Shown here piece after piece: positions 43,000 to 51,744 of a stretch of 64,000 nt of DNA. The stretch lies in NCBI RefSeq assembly GCF_035917975.1, contig NZ_CP109130.1, forward strand, positions 8,246,001 through 8,310,000. Direction: 5' to 3'. Origin of the DNA: Streptosporangium sp. NBC_01756. GTDB lineage: Bacteria; Actinomycetota; Actinomycetes; Streptosporangiales; Streptosporangiaceae. Under the pieces are notes generated by a model. The model did no database searches and had not been told where the DNA came from. It saw only the letters and a program-made list of their open reading frames with translations. The translations under genes were made by a program, and so were the position numbers. Position 1 is the first letter of the stretch; every line of letters begins with the position of its first letter.

Positions 43000-43551
43000 T
43001 CAGCCGGCGGGAGGTTCGGCGGCCAGGTAGCCCTGGGCCACGATGAAATCGGCCATCGCCTTGTAGGCGGTGGGCTCATCGGGGGTGAGTGCGGCCAGCC
43101 CGTCGACATAGCGGTTGTACATGCAGAACGCGGCCGCGATCAGTACGGTGTCGTGGATCTCCACGTCCGTGGCGCCCGTCTTCCGGGCGGCCTGGACATG
43201 GTCGGGGGTGACCTCGAGGCCGCCTCGCTGGACGGCGCCGGCGATGTCCAGCAGCGCCTTCATCTTGTCGGAGACGGGGGAGTCGTCCGGGTCGTCGGTG
43301 ACCTGGCGGACGAGGTCCATGCCGCCGGGAAGCTGCGCTGCGGCGAACGCCGCGTGCGAGCGGCTGCAGAACGCGCAGTCGTTCAGCGAGGACACGTACG
43401 TCGCGATCAGTTCGCGTTCGCCCCGGGACAGAGAATGCTCGCCCCGGAGCAGCACCTCGGCGAGCTGGCTCATGGGAAGGGCGGTCTGCGGCCGGTAGTT
43501 GAACAGCCCGCGGATTCCGGGGGCATCGGTGGGCAGGTCGATGTGCGGCAT
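43000..43551 (-). CDS. AhpD/carboxymuconolactone decarboxylase-like protein
   Basis: Protein of 183 residues in the AhpD-like peroxidase group. The redox motif is CAFCSRSHAAF (CxxC then His) near residues 58-68, within the SRGERELIATYVSSLN helix that precedes it in this family. Such proteins reduce peroxides using lipoamide-type or thiol partners. ATG at 43551 has AGGAG six bases upstream. It is divergent from four flavin monooxygenase genes, with a low-GC gap of 117 bases that holds both promoters. A role in removing peroxide formed by uncoupled flavin enzymes is a reasonable inference. Confidence 0.84.
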   Translation of the reverse strand: MPHIDLPTDAPGIRGLFNYRPQTALPMSQLAEVLLRGEHSLSRGERELIATYVSSLNDCAFCSRSHAAFAAAQLPGGMDLVRQVTDDPDDSPVSDKMKALLDIAGAVQRGGLEVTPDHVQAARKTGATDVEIHDTVLIAAAFCMYNRYVDGLAALTPDEPTAYKAMADFIVAQGYLAAEPPAG

Positions 43552-43668
43552 GGGCACTCCTGTCGATCGGCTCATACGCAGCCTGATCGAGAGAGCTCCC
43601 GTGGTCAATCCTCCAATAAATCCAACTAAACCTGTAGGAATTTTGGGTTTTAATGTTATCTTCGGAAC
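43552..43668. promoter_or_regulatory. A+T-rich divergent promoter region of the monooxygenase operon
   Basis: This 117-base gap is markedly richer in A+T (about 43610-43668) than its surroundings. AAACC and GGTTT flank TGTAGGAATTTTG near 43627-43650 as a short inverted repeat that could be a regulator site. The first monooxygenase ATG (43669) lacks a clear ribosome site. Confidence 0.5.
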
Positions 43669-44847
43669 ATGTCGGCAGCTCATCTTCATCTCGCCGTCGC
43701 ACTCGACGGCGCCGGATGGCACCCGGCGGCCTGGCGTGACCCCGCCGCCGCTCCGAAAGACCTGTTCACCGCCGCCTACTGGGCCGCTCTCGTGGCCGAG
43801 GCCGAGCACGGCCTGCTCGACTTCGTCACCATCGAAGACTCGCTGGGCCCGCAGACCACACATCTGGACGGTCCCGACGGCCGTACCGACCAGGTGCGGG
43901 GGCGCTTCGACGCGGTCCTCGTGGCATCGAGGGTCGCTCCGCTGACCCGGAGGATCGGCCTGGTGCCCACGGCCGTCGTCACTCACACCGAGCCCTTCCA
44001 CCTCGCGAGTGCCGTGTCCACCCTCGACTACGTCAGCGCCGGCCGGGCCGGATGGCGTGTGCAGGTGTCCGGGCGGCGCACCGAGGCCGCCCACTTCGGC
44101 CGTCGCGACATCCCCGAACTCCGGCCGGAGCACATCGGAGCCGCCGAGCCGCCCCCCGTGTTCCGGGAGCTGTTCGACGAGGCGGCCGACGCCGTCGAGG
44201 TGGTCCGCCGTCTCTGGGACAGCTGGGAGGACGACGCGGAGATCCGCGACGTGGCCACCGGCCGCTTCATCGACCGCGACAGGCTGCACTACATCGACTT
44301 CGAGGGTGCCCACTTCAGCGTCAGAGGACCCTCGATCGTCCCCCGGCCCCCTCAGGGGCAGCCGCTGGTCACCGCGCTGGCCCACTCCCGCCTGCCGTAC
44401 GAGTTCGCCGCGCGCAGCGCCGACGTCGTCTACGTCACGCCGCACGACGCCGAGCAGGCGCGCGCCGTCGTGGCGGAGGTCCGCGGACTCGGCGCCGAAA
44501 CGCTGAAGATCTTCGCCGACCTGGTCGTCTTCGTGGGGGAGGACGCCCGGAACCGCAGGGCCCGGCTCGACGAGCTCGACGGCGCCGCGTACACCTCCGA
44601 CGCGTCGATCTTCACCGGCACGCCCGGTGAGCTCGCCGACCTGCTGCTGGACTGGCGGCGGGCGGGGCTGGACGGTTTCCGGCTGCGCCCCGCCGTACTG
44701 CCGACCGATCTTTCCGCGATCACCCGGGGACTGGTCCCGGAGTTGCAGCGGCGTGACGCCTTCCGCAGGGCGTACCGGGCGAGCACGCTCCGCGGCCATC
44801 TCGGGCTGCTCCGTCCCGCCAGCCGCTACGTGGGGAGCCGACGTTGA
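43669..44847 (+). CDS. Luciferase-like (LLM) flavin-dependent monooxygenase 1
   Basis: Bacterial-luciferase-fold oxidoreductase of 392 residues using reduced FMN. The pattern of the NtaA/SnaA/DszA branch is visible: FHLASAVSTLDYVSAGRAGWRVQVS (about 106-130), VRRLWDSWEDDAE, HFSVRGPSIVPRPPQGQPLV. It opens a run of four LLM genes; its end overlaps gene 2 at a TTGA. Members oxidise thiophenes, nitrilotriacetate, sulfones or similar compounds. Its neighbours include an alkanesulfonate system, so an organosulfur substrate is likely but unproven. Confidence 0.85.
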   Translation: MSAAHLHLAVALDGAGWHPAAWRDPAAAPKDLFTAAYWAALVAEAEHGLLDFVTIEDSLGPQTTHLDGPDGRTDQVRGRFDAVLVASRVAPLTRRIGLVPTAVVTHTEPFHLASAVSTLDYVSAGRAGWRVQVSGRRTEAAHFGRRDIPELRPEHIGAAEPPPVFRELFDEAADAVEVVRRLWDSWEDDAEIRDVATGRFIDRDRLHYIDFEGAHFSVRGPSIVPRPPQGQPLVTALAHSRLPYEFAARSADVVYVTPHDAEQARAVVAEVRGLGAETLKIFADLVVFVGEDARNRRARLDELDGAAYTSDASIFTGTPGELADLLLDWRRAGLDGFRLRPAVLPTDLSAITRGLVPELQRRDAFRRAYRASTLRGHLGLLRPASRYVGSRR

Positions 44848-46172
44848 AGCAGGTCATTCTCGCCGCCCACTTCCCGGGCGTGAACAACCAGACCGTCTGG
44901 AGCGACCCCGCCTCGGGCAGCCAGATCGACTTCGCCTCCTTCACCCACCTCGCCCGTACGGCCGAGCGCGGCAGGTTCGACTTCTTCTTCCTCGCCGACG
45001 GCCAGCGGCTGCGCGAGCAGCGCGGCAGGATCCACGACCTCGACGTGGTGGGCCGCCCCGACTCGCTCACCGTGCTGTCCGGCCTGGCCGCGGTCACCAC
45101 CCACCTGGGACTGGCCGCGACGGTCAACGCCACCTTCAACGAGCCCTACGACCTCGCCCGCAGGATCGCCACCCTCGACCACCTGTCCGGCGGCCGGGCC
45201 GGATGGAACGTCGTCACCTCCTCCGACGCGTTCACCGGGGAGAACTTCCGCCGGGGCGGCTACCTGGACCACTCCCAGCGCTACGAGCGCGCCGAGGAGT
45301 TCGTGCGGACCACCCGCGAGCTGTGGGACTCCTGGGCCGCCGAGGACCTCGTCGCCGATCCCGTGACCGGCACGTTCGCCACCCGGGAGGCCGGCGCGTT
45401 CGCCCACCGGGGCACCCACTTCGACATCGGCGGCCGTTTCACCGTGCCCCGCAGCCCGCAGCGCCACCCGCTGACCATCCAGGCCGGCGACTCCGACGGG
45501 GGCCGGGAGTTCGCGGCCGCCACCGCCGACGCCATCTTCTCCCGGCACGGCAGGCCGGCGGAGGGACAGGCCTTCTACCGCGACATCGCCGCCAGGGTCG
45601 CCGCGCACGGCAGGGCACCAGGCTCACTGAAGATCCTTCCCGGGGCCACGTTCGCGCTCGGTGACACCGACGCCGAGGCCCAGGAGCACGCCGACCACAT
45701 CCGCCGCCAGCAGGTCAGCCCGCAGACCGCGATCCTGCTGCTGGAACAGCTCTGGAACCGCGACCTGTCGGCCTACGATCCCGAGGGCCCGCTGCCGGAG
45801 ATCGATCCGGACGTCTCGGAGGACCGGTCCATCATCAAGGGCCGCGCCGGGATGTACCGGGACCGGCTGAAGACGGCGGCGGAGTGGCGGGCCCTGGCGG
45901 AGCAGAAGCGGCTCGGCATCCGTGACCTGATCATCGAGGTCACCGGCAGGCAGTCCTTCATCGGCTCGCCCGCGCGGGTCGCCGAGGAGATCAACGAGTC
46001 CGTGCAGTCCGACGCGGCCGACGGTTTCATCCTGGTGCCGCACCTGACGCCCACCGGGCTGGACGAGTTCGTCGACAAGGTCGTCCCACTGCTGCAGGAG
46101 CGCGGTGTCTTCCGTACCGAGTACGGAACGACCACGCTCCGCGGCCATCTCGGGCTGGAGAACAACGGATGA
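44844..46172 (+). CDS. LLM flavin-dependent monooxygenase 2 (NtaA/SnaA/DszA family)
   Basis: Flavin monooxygenase of 442 residues, the length of the NtaA/SnaA/DszA group. It starts KQVILAAHFPGVNNQTVWSD, has FDFFFLADGQRLRE, the ATLDHLSGGRAGWNVVTS signature near residues 111-128, RRGGYLDHSQRYERAEEF, and QAGDSDGGREFAA. The TTG at 44844 overlaps the stop of gene 1 as TTGA, which sets the start by coupling. Its C-terminal TTLRGHLGL is repeated at the end of gene 1 as STLRGHLGL, showing common ancestry. Oxidative C-S or C-N cleavage is the family reaction; the substrate is unknown. Confidence 0.86.
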   Translation: MKQVILAAHFPGVNNQTVWSDPASGSQIDFASFTHLARTAERGRFDFFFLADGQRLREQRGRIHDLDVVGRPDSLTVLSGLAAVTTHLGLAATVNATFNEPYDLARRIATLDHLSGGRAGWNVVTSSDAFTGENFRRGGYLDHSQRYERAEEFVRTTRELWDSWAAEDLVADPVTGTFATREAGAFAHRGTHFDIGGRFTVPRSPQRHPLTIQAGDSDGGREFAAATADAIFSRHGRPAEGQAFYRDIAARVAAHGRAPGSLKILPGATFALGDTDAEAQEHADHIRRQQVSPQTAILLLEQLWNRDLSAYDPEGPLPEIDPDVSEDRSIIKGRAGMYRDRLKTAAEWRALAEQKRLGIRDLIIEVTGRQSFIGSPARVAEEINESVQSDAADGFILVPHLTPTGLDEFVDKVVPLLQERGVFRTEYGTTTLRGHLGLENNG

Positions 46173-47227
46173 AATTCCTTGCCATCACCCTGATCGTGCA
46201 CGGACCGGATCCGATCACCGGTGAGTCGAAGTCCACCAACGCCCGCCTGCGCGAGGTGGTGGAGAACGCCGTCCTCGCCGAGGAGCTCGGGTTCGACGGC
46301 TTCGGCGTGGGGGAGCGGCACGAGCGCCCGTTCATCTCCTCCTCCCCGCCGGTGGTGCTGAGCCACATCGCCGCGAAGACGTCGACCATCAAACTGTTCA
46401 CCGCGGTCACCACGCTGAGCCTGCTCGACCCGGTCCGGGCCTTCGAGGACTACTCCACTCTCGACCACCTCTCCGACGGCCGCCTGGAATTGATCATCGG
46501 TAAGGGGAACGGCGCCGCCCAGGCCCAGCTCTTCCACGTGACCGCCGAGGACCAGTGGGACCGCAACCGTGAGAGCTACGAGCTGTTCCGCCGCCTGTGG
46601 CGCGAGGACAAGGTGACCTGGTCCGGCAGGTTCCGGCCGTCCCTGAAAGAGGCGGAGACCTGGCCGCGCCCGTTGCAGCAGCCGGTCCGCGTCTGGCACG
46701 GCAGCGCCACCAGCAGGGAGTCGGTGGACCTCGCCGCCCAGTACGGTGACCCGCTCTTCTCCGCCAACGTCACCAACCCGATCGAGCCCTACGCCGAGCT
46801 GATCCGCTACTACCGGGAACGCTGGGAGTTTCACGGCCACGATCCGGCCGACGCCCTCGTCGGTGCGGGCAGCGCGGGCTACTACGCCACCAGGAACTCC
46901 CAGGAGGCGATCGAGACCTATCGGCCGATCTTCGACGCCCGGCTGGCGCTGTTCAAGAAGGTCGGCGTGAACCCGGTCTTCCACACGCTGGAAGACGCCA
47001 TCGAGCGCAGCTCGATCCTGGTCGGCAGCCCCCAGCAGATCATCGACAAGGTCCACCGCTACCACGCGGAGTTCGGACACGAGGTCATGCACGTCCACGC
47101 CGACGCGGACGGCCTGACCGACAAGCAGCACCGGGGCGCACTCGAACTCTTCCAGAGCGAGATCGCGCCCGTGCTGCGCAAGGAGATCCCCAGCAGGCCG
47201 TTCCCCCAGTACGCGAGGCAGCCATGA
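46169..47227 (+). CDS. LLM class flavin-dependent oxidoreductase 3
   Basis: Luciferase-like protein of 352 residues from a different branch than genes 1 and 2. The N-terminal strand KFLAITLIVHGPDPITG, GFDGFGVGERHERPF, the EDYSTLDHLSDGRLELIIGKGNG signature at about 92-114 and QYGDPLFSANVTNP are typical of alkanal-monooxygenase-like LLM proteins. Both ends overlap their neighbours as ATGA, so it is made in step with genes 2 and 4. Substrate unknown. Confidence 0.85.
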   Translation: MKFLAITLIVHGPDPITGESKSTNARLREVVENAVLAEELGFDGFGVGERHERPFISSSPPVVLSHIAAKTSTIKLFTAVTTLSLLDPVRAFEDYSTLDHLSDGRLELIIGKGNGAAQAQLFHVTAEDQWDRNRESYELFRRLWREDKVTWSGRFRPSLKEAETWPRPLQQPVRVWHGSATSRESVDLAAQYGDPLFSANVTNPIEPYAELIRYYRERWEFHGHDPADALVGAGSAGYYATRNSQEAIETYRPIFDARLALFKKVGVNPVFHTLEDAIERSSILVGSPQQIIDKVHRYHAEFGHEVMHVHADADGLTDKQHRGALELFQSEIAPVLRKEIPSRPFPQYARQP

Positions 47228-48336
47228 CCTCCCTGTCGATTCTCGACCTGTCCCCCGTCCCCTCCGGCGGCACCACCGGAGACGCGCTGCGCAACACCCT
47301 GGACCTGGCCAGGCGCGCCGAGGAGTTCGGCTACCGCCGCTACTGGCTGGCCGAGCACCATTTCGCGCCCGGCGTCGCCAGTGCCGCCCCCGCCGTCCTC
47401 ATCGCCCTGGTCGCCGCGGCGACCAGCACGATCAGAGTCGGTTCCGGCGCCGTACAGCTCGGCCATCAGACGGCCCTGGCCGTGGTCGAGCAGTTCGGCC
47501 TGATCGACGCGCTGTATCCGGGCCGGATCGACCTCGGACTGGGCCGGTCCGGCCAGCGCAGGAGCGAACTCGCGACGGAGGTCCCGCCGCCACCCCAGCC
47601 CGCCAGGGTCGTGGACGGGCTGCTCATCCCGGAGGCCTTCTCCTTCGCCGCGATCGCCGCCTCACCGCTCTTCGCCCTGTACGGCTCGCTGTTGCAGCAA
47701 CCGGGCGCGCGGCCCCCCGACTTCGCCGACCAGGTGGACGACATCATCGCGCTGCTCGCCGGGACCTACCGCTCCCCCGAGGGACTGACCGCGCACGCCG
47801 TACCGGGGGAGGGGGCGGACCTGGAGCTGTGGGTGCTGGGCAGCAGCGGTGGGCAGAGCGCGCAGGTCGCGGGGGAGCGGGGGCTGCCGTTCGCGGCGAA
47901 CTACCACGTCAGCCCGTCCACTGTGCTGGAGGCGGCGGACGCCTACCGGGAGGCGTTCAAGCCCTCGGAGACCCTGGCCGCGCCCCGGCTGACCGTCTCC
48001 GCCGACGTCGTCGTGGCCGAGGACGACGAAACGGCCCGCGAGCTCGCCTCCCCGTACGGGCTGTGGGTGCGCAGCATCCGCACCGGCGCGGGTGCGATCC
48101 CGTTCCCGACGCCGGAGGAGGCCGCGGCCCACGAGTGGACCGAGGAGGACCGGGCACTGGTCGCCGACCGGTTGGCGACCCAGTTCGTCGGATCGCCGCG
48201 GACCGTCGCCGGGAAACTGCGTGTCCTGCGCGACGCCACCGGCGCCGACGAGCTGCTCGTCACCACCATCACCCACGACCACGCCGACCGGGTCCGCTCC
48301 TACGAGCTGCTCGCCCGGGAGTGGGCGACCGGCTGA
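47224..48336 (+). CDS. LLM class flavin-dependent oxidoreductase 4 (MsnO8-like)
   Basis: Luciferase-like protein of 370 residues. The opening LSILDLSPVPSG and YRRYWLAEHHFAPGVASAAPAVLI, IRVGSGAVQLGHQTALAVVEQFGLIDALYPGRIDLGLGRS pattern is that of MsnO8-like LLM oxidoreductases. Its start overlaps gene 3 as ATGA. Its last 37 bases overlap the end of the convergent TetR gene. An insert of about 40 residues after GLGRSGQRRSE is rich in Pro and Ala. Substrate unknown; it closes the monooxygenase operon. Confidence 0.85.
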   Translation: MTSLSILDLSPVPSGGTTGDALRNTLDLARRAEEFGYRRYWLAEHHFAPGVASAAPAVLIALVAAATSTIRVGSGAVQLGHQTALAVVEQFGLIDALYPGRIDLGLGRSGQRRSELATEVPPPPQPARVVDGLLIPEAFSFAAIAASPLFALYGSLLQQPGARPPDFADQVDDIIALLAGTYRSPEGLTAHAVPGEGADLELWVLGSSGGQSAQVAGERGLPFAANYHVSPSTVLEAADAYREAFKPSETLAAPRLTVSADVVVAEDDETARELASPYGLWVRSIRTGAGAIPFPTPEEAAAHEWTEEDRALVADRLATQFVGSPRTVAGKLRVLRDATGADELLVTTITHDHADRVRSYELLAREWATG

Positions 48337-48932
48337 GAGCCCGTGGTGGCGAAGGTGCGCAGATGGTCCAGGGCGACCTCCAGGGCGACGTCGAGGGCCT
48401 GGAGCGATCCGGTGGCCCGGCCCATGGCGACCCCGCCCTGAACCGCGGCCAGGATGGCCATGGCCAGGCGCCGTGGATCGGCTGCGGCGTCAAGGGCGCC
48501 GTGGGCCCGCATGAGCTCGATGCCGTGGGCCAGGTATGCCTGCCATCTTTCGAAGAGGTCGCTGATCAGTGCCCTGATCGCCGGGTCGTTTTTCGGGAAG
48601 CTGCCGGTCAGCGCAGTCAGCGGGCAGTATTCGAGCTTCGCAGCGTAGAGGTCGAGGACCAGTTGCCGCCACTCCTCCCAGGCCTCCCAGCTGTCCAGCT
48701 TCTCCAGGAGCGGGCGCTGGTCCTGGAGCACCTGCTCGGCCTGCAGCCGGGCCACCGCGAGGAGGAGCTGCGCCTTGCCCTCGGGGAAGTAGTGGAACAG
48801 CTGGCTCTTGCTGGTGCCGGTCGCGGCACGGATGTCGTCCAGGCAGGTCTGGGCCGCACCTTTGACGGAGATCAGCTCCGCGGCCGCGTCGACGATGCGT
48901 GCCCGGGTGGCGGCGCCCTTCCTGGTCAGCAT
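48300..48932 (-). CDS. TetR-family regulator
   Basis: TetR-type regulator of 210 residues. The helix-turn-helix is AAELISVKGAAQTCLDDIRAATGTSKSQLFHYFPEGK (about 17-53). The C-terminal domain has the WEEWRQLVLDLYAAK and GCP-like EYCPLTALTGSFPKND segments typical of one TetR C-terminal family. A 20-base palindrome begins 17 bases before its start codon and probably mediates self-repression. Its 3' end overlaps the fourth monooxygenase gene tail-to-tail. It could control that operon, but no copy of the palindrome is seen upstream of 43669. Confidence 0.85.
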   Translation of the reverse strand: MLTRKGAATRARIVDAAAELISVKGAAQTCLDDIRAATGTSKSQLFHYFPEGKAQLLLAVARLQAEQVLQDQRPLLEKLDSWEAWEEWRQLVLDLYAAKLEYCPLTALTGSFPKNDPAIRALISDLFERWQAYLAHGIELMRAHGALDAAADPRRLAMAILAAVQGGVAMGRATGSLQALDVALEVALDHLRTFATTGSQPVAHSRASSS

Positions 48933-48948
48933 GCGGTCATTCTACGTC

Positions 48949-48968
48949 TATGGACCGTCTGGTCCATA
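48949..48968. promoter_or_regulatory. TetR operator palindrome
   Basis: TATGGACC and GGTCCATA form perfect 8-base arms around GTCT. The site lies 17-36 bases before the TetR ATG and resembles the common TetR-family operator form TAGACCnnnnGGTCTA. Confidence 0.8.
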
Positions 48969-49120
48969 ACATCGGCGCGAGCGGGGCGGTGCCGGGGAAC
49001 CCGCCGTCGGAACGGTGGCGGGCCGGGGCCTGCCGCCGGTCGGATCCGGTCTGGTGGGCGAGGTGGCAGCCCATCCGTCCGGAACCGACCGACCGGGCCG
49101 CCGTACCGCCCGCCGTGCCG

Positions 49121-49444
49121 TCAGGCGGGTGTGAGGCTGATGCCCAGCATGCGCGCTCCGGTCTCGGTCCGCGGCCGATGCCGGCTGCCCGGGGCGAACA
49201 CCACGTAGGTTCCCTCCCCGTGCCGCTCCTCGCCCTCGATGACCTCACCGCTGAGCACGTAGTAGCGCTCCTCGCCCTCGTGCACGTCGACTTCGGGCCA
49301 CTGCGTGCCCGGCGCGAAGTCGATGACCCAGCCGCGGGCCGACGCGGTCGCGGTGAGCCGCCTCCTGACGATGCCCGGAACCACTTCGACCTGCGGGACA
49401 TCGTCGATGTTCACGACCTGAGGGCCGTCCGATTGCTGATTCAT
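49121..49444 (-). CDS. Small cupin-domain protein
   Basis: Single cupin of 107 residues. The first cupin motif is partly kept (HEGEERYYVLSGEVIEGE near 56-73) and the second ends in GTYVVFAPGSRHRPRTETG with one of the usual histidines. A metal-binding site is likely but a full His set is not evident. ATG at 49444 has AGGATGGG upstream; an ATG three codons earlier has no ribosome site. It is divergent from the GlxA-like regulator with a 71-base gap, so that regulator may control it. Function unknown. Confidence 0.8.
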   Translation of the reverse strand: MNQQSDGPQVVNIDDVPQVEVVPGIVRRRLTATASARGWVIDFAPGTQWPEVDVHEGEERYYVLSGEVIEGEERHGEGTYVVFAPGSRHRPRTETGARMLGISLTPA

Positions 49445-49515
49445 GACGCCCATCCTGGCGGCCCGATGAGCAGCTGCCGAGTGTCATAAATGACGTTATA
49501 AGGTACTTTTTTGCC

Positions 49516-50463
49516 ATGTTGCTTCATCGGGTGGTCGCACTGGCGAACCCTCCTCAGGCGACCTTCGAGCTGAGCTGCGCGGCGGAGGTCTTCGGCACGG
49601 AGCGGCCGGGTCTCGCACGCCGCTACCGGTTCGATGTCTGCGCCGAGCTCCCGGGGCCGGTGCCGACCTCGGCCGGCTATGCCATGACGGTCTCCGAAGG
49701 GCTGTCCGCCCTGGAGGACGCCGACACGATCGTCATTCCGGGGTGGCAGTCGCGTGCGGCCACCGCCCCGGTGCTCAGCGCACTCCGCCGGGCCCACCGG
49801 CGCGGCATCCGGATCGCCGCCATCTGCTCGGGCGCCTTCGTCCTCGCCCAGGCCGGGCTGCTCGACGGCCGTACGGCGACCACCCACTGGCGGCTGGCGG
49901 CCGACCTCGCGGCGCGCTTTCCCCGGGTCCGCGTCGACCCCGACGTGCTCTACGTCGACCACGGCGACGTCGCCACCAGCGCGGGGACCGGCGCGGGAAT
50001 CGACCTCTGCCTGCATCTCGTCCGCGCGGACCACGGCGCCGCCTACGCGGCGCAGGTGGCGCGCCACATGGTCATGCCGCCGCACCGGGAGGGAGGCCAG
50101 CTCCAGTACGCCGCCCTTCCCGAACGCGGGCCGATGCCCGACTCCCTCGGCCCCGTGCTGGAATGGGCCGCCGAGCGGCTCGGAGAACCGCTGACCGTCG
50201 ACCAGATGGCCGCCTACGCCGGTGTCTCCAGCCGCACTCTGGCCCGCCGGTTCGTCGACCGGTTCGGCACGGGTCCCGGGCAGTGGGTCCTCTCCCGGCG
50301 GATCGACATGGCCCGGGCGCTGCTGGAGGAGACGGACCTGTCCGTGGACGCCGTCGCAGCCCGGGTCGGACTCTCCTCGGCCACCAACCTGCGCCGCCGG
50401 TTCCACCACGCGGTGCGCACCACCCCCGCCGCCTACCGGCGTGCCTTCCGGCAGCGCGGGTGA
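49516..50463 (+). CDS. GlxA-family regulator (DJ-1/PfpI plus AraC domains)
   Basis: Transcription factor of 315 residues. The N-terminal DJ-1/PfpI-like domain (1-185) has DTIVIPGW and IAAICSGAFVLAQAGLLDGRTATTHW, with a cysteine at the usual nucleophile-elbow place; the C-terminal AraC domain (about 215-312) has VDQMAAYAGVSSRTLARRF and VAARVGLSSATNLRRRF as two helix-turn-helix units. Such regulators often sense small nitrogen or amide compounds. It is divergent from the cupin gene. An ATG at 49516 begins at the conserved start LLHRVVALAN. Confidence 0.88.
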   Translation: MLLHRVVALANPPQATFELSCAAEVFGTERPGLARRYRFDVCAELPGPVPTSAGYAMTVSEGLSALEDADTIVIPGWQSRAATAPVLSALRRAHRRGIRIAAICSGAFVLAQAGLLDGRTATTHWRLAADLAARFPRVRVDPDVLYVDHGDVATSAGTGAGIDLCLHLVRADHGAAYAAQVARHMVMPPHREGGQLQYAALPERGPMPDSLGPVLEWAAERLGEPLTVDQMAAYAGVSSRTLARRFVDRFGTGPGQWVLSRRIDMARALLEETDLSVDAVAARVGLSSATNLRRRFHHAVRTTPAAYRRAFRQRG

Positions 50464-50527
50464 GGCGCGGAACCGATCACCCGGCCGAGGCCCGGCGGAG
50501 GCCCGGCCATCTCCGTCGGATGACAGA

Positions 50528-50559
50528 CGGCGCGCGGCCCGGGAACGGACCACGCGCCG
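50528..50559. terminator. Weak stem-loop between convergent genes
   Basis: CGGCGCG (50528-50534) pairs with CGCGCCG (50553-50559) around an 18-base loop between the ends of the GlxA-like and antiporter genes. It is short and could be chance in GC-rich DNA. Confidence 0.35.
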
Positions 50560-50578
50560 GATGCGACCGCCTGACAGG

Positions 50579-51736
50579 TCAGGTGCGTTTGGCGATGGCG
50601 GTGATGAAGGGCTGCACCAGCCGGGCGGCCAGCGGGCCGAACATGGCGAGGATGAGCACGTAGGCGGCGGCCAGCGGGCCGAGATCGGGGTGGACGCCGG
50701 CGGCCACCGCCAGACCCGCGATCACGATGTTGAACTCACCGCGGGGAATGAGCGAGATGCCCGCCCGTGCCTGTCCGGCCTTGGCGATCCCCGCCCGCCG
50801 GGCCGCGTAGACGCCGGTGAGCAGTTTGGTGATCATGCTGACCACCGCGAGCAGTGCCGCCAGTCCGGCGACCGGACCGATCTTGGTGGGATCGGTCTGC
50901 AGGCCGAAGAAGACGAAGAACACCGCGGCGAACAGGTCGCGGAGCGGGGTCAGCAGCGCGTGGGCGTCCTCGGCCAGCTCTCCGGACAGCGCGATGCCGA
51001 CCAGGAAGGCCCCCACGGCGGCCGAGACCTGGAGCTGCTGGGCGACCCCGGCGACCAGCAGGGCGAGCCCGACCACCTTCAGCAGCAGCACCTCGGAGTT
51101 GGGGCTGGAGACGAAGGCCTCGATGAAACGGCCGTAGCGGAGTGCGACCAGCAGCACGACGCTGACCGTGGCCAGCGCGATCCCCACGGTGACCGCGCCG
51201 CCGACGAAGCTCACCCCGGCCAGCAGTGCGGTGAGGATCGGCAGGTAGACCGCCATGGTGAGGTCCTCGAAGACCAGCAGTGACAGCACCACCGGGGTCT
51301 CCCGGTTGCCGATCCACCCCAGGTCGGACAGGACCTTGGCGGTGATGCCGGAGGAGGTGGCGTAGGTGACCCCCGCCATGGCCACCGCGGCCACCGGGCC
51401 CCAGTCAAGCAGCAGCGCGGCGATCGCGCCGGGTGCCGCGTTGAGCACCAGGTCGACGACGCCGGCACGGGCGTTGCCCTTCAGGCTGGTGACGAGTTCG
51501 TCGGCGTTGTACTCCAGGCCGAGCGTGAGCAGCAGCAGGATGACGCCGAGTTCGGCGCCGACCGAGATGAATTCCTCGCTGGTGGCCAAGGGCAGGATGC
51601 CGCCCTGGCCGAAGGCCAGTCCCGCGAGGAGATAGAGGGGAATGGGGGAGATGCCGACGCGCATGGCCAGTGCGCCGAGTATGCCGAGCCCGAGAAGGAC
51701 AGCACCGAGTTCCAGGAAGAGAATCGCTGTGTGCAC
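50579..51736 (-). CDS. khtU: KhtU-like K+/H+ antiporter (CPA2 family)
   Basis: Membrane antiporter of 385 residues with about twelve helices of the CPA2 exchanger fold. Family segments are ILLLLTLGLEYNADEL, ATSSGITAKVLSDLG, the VVLSLLVFEDLTMAVYLPIL helix containing the transport aspartate, and SLIPRGEFNIVIAGLA. GTG at 51736 lies 8 bases after the stop of the regulatory subunit gene, so the two form an operon. Together they resemble the KhtT/KhtU potassium efflux pair that responds to pH and nucleotides. The assignment to KhtU rests mostly on the partner gene. Confidence 0.82.
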   Translation of the reverse strand: MHTAILFLELGAVLLGLGILGALAMRVGISPIPLYLLAGLAFGQGGILPLATSEEFISVGAELGVILLLLTLGLEYNADELVTSLKGNARAGVVDLVLNAAPGAIAALLLDWGPVAAVAMAGVTYATSSGITAKVLSDLGWIGNRETPVVLSLLVFEDLTMAVYLPILTALLAGVSFVGGAVTVGIALATVSVVLLVALRYGRFIEAFVSSPNSEVLLLKVVGLALLVAGVAQQLQVSAAVGAFLVGIALSGELAEDAHALLTPLRDLFAAVFFVFFGLQTDPTKIGPVAGLAALLAVVSMITKLLTGVYAARRAGIAKAGQARAGISLIPRGEFNIVIAGLAVAAGVHPDLGPLAAAYVLILAMFGPLAARLVQPFITAIAKRT

Positions 51737-51744
51737 CCGTTGCC

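Noticed and set aside
43552..44799. Upstream continuation of the AhpD-like frame to 44799
   Set aside because: The added sequence lies antisense to the first monooxygenase gene, is not protein-like, and a good ribosome site stands before ATG 43551.
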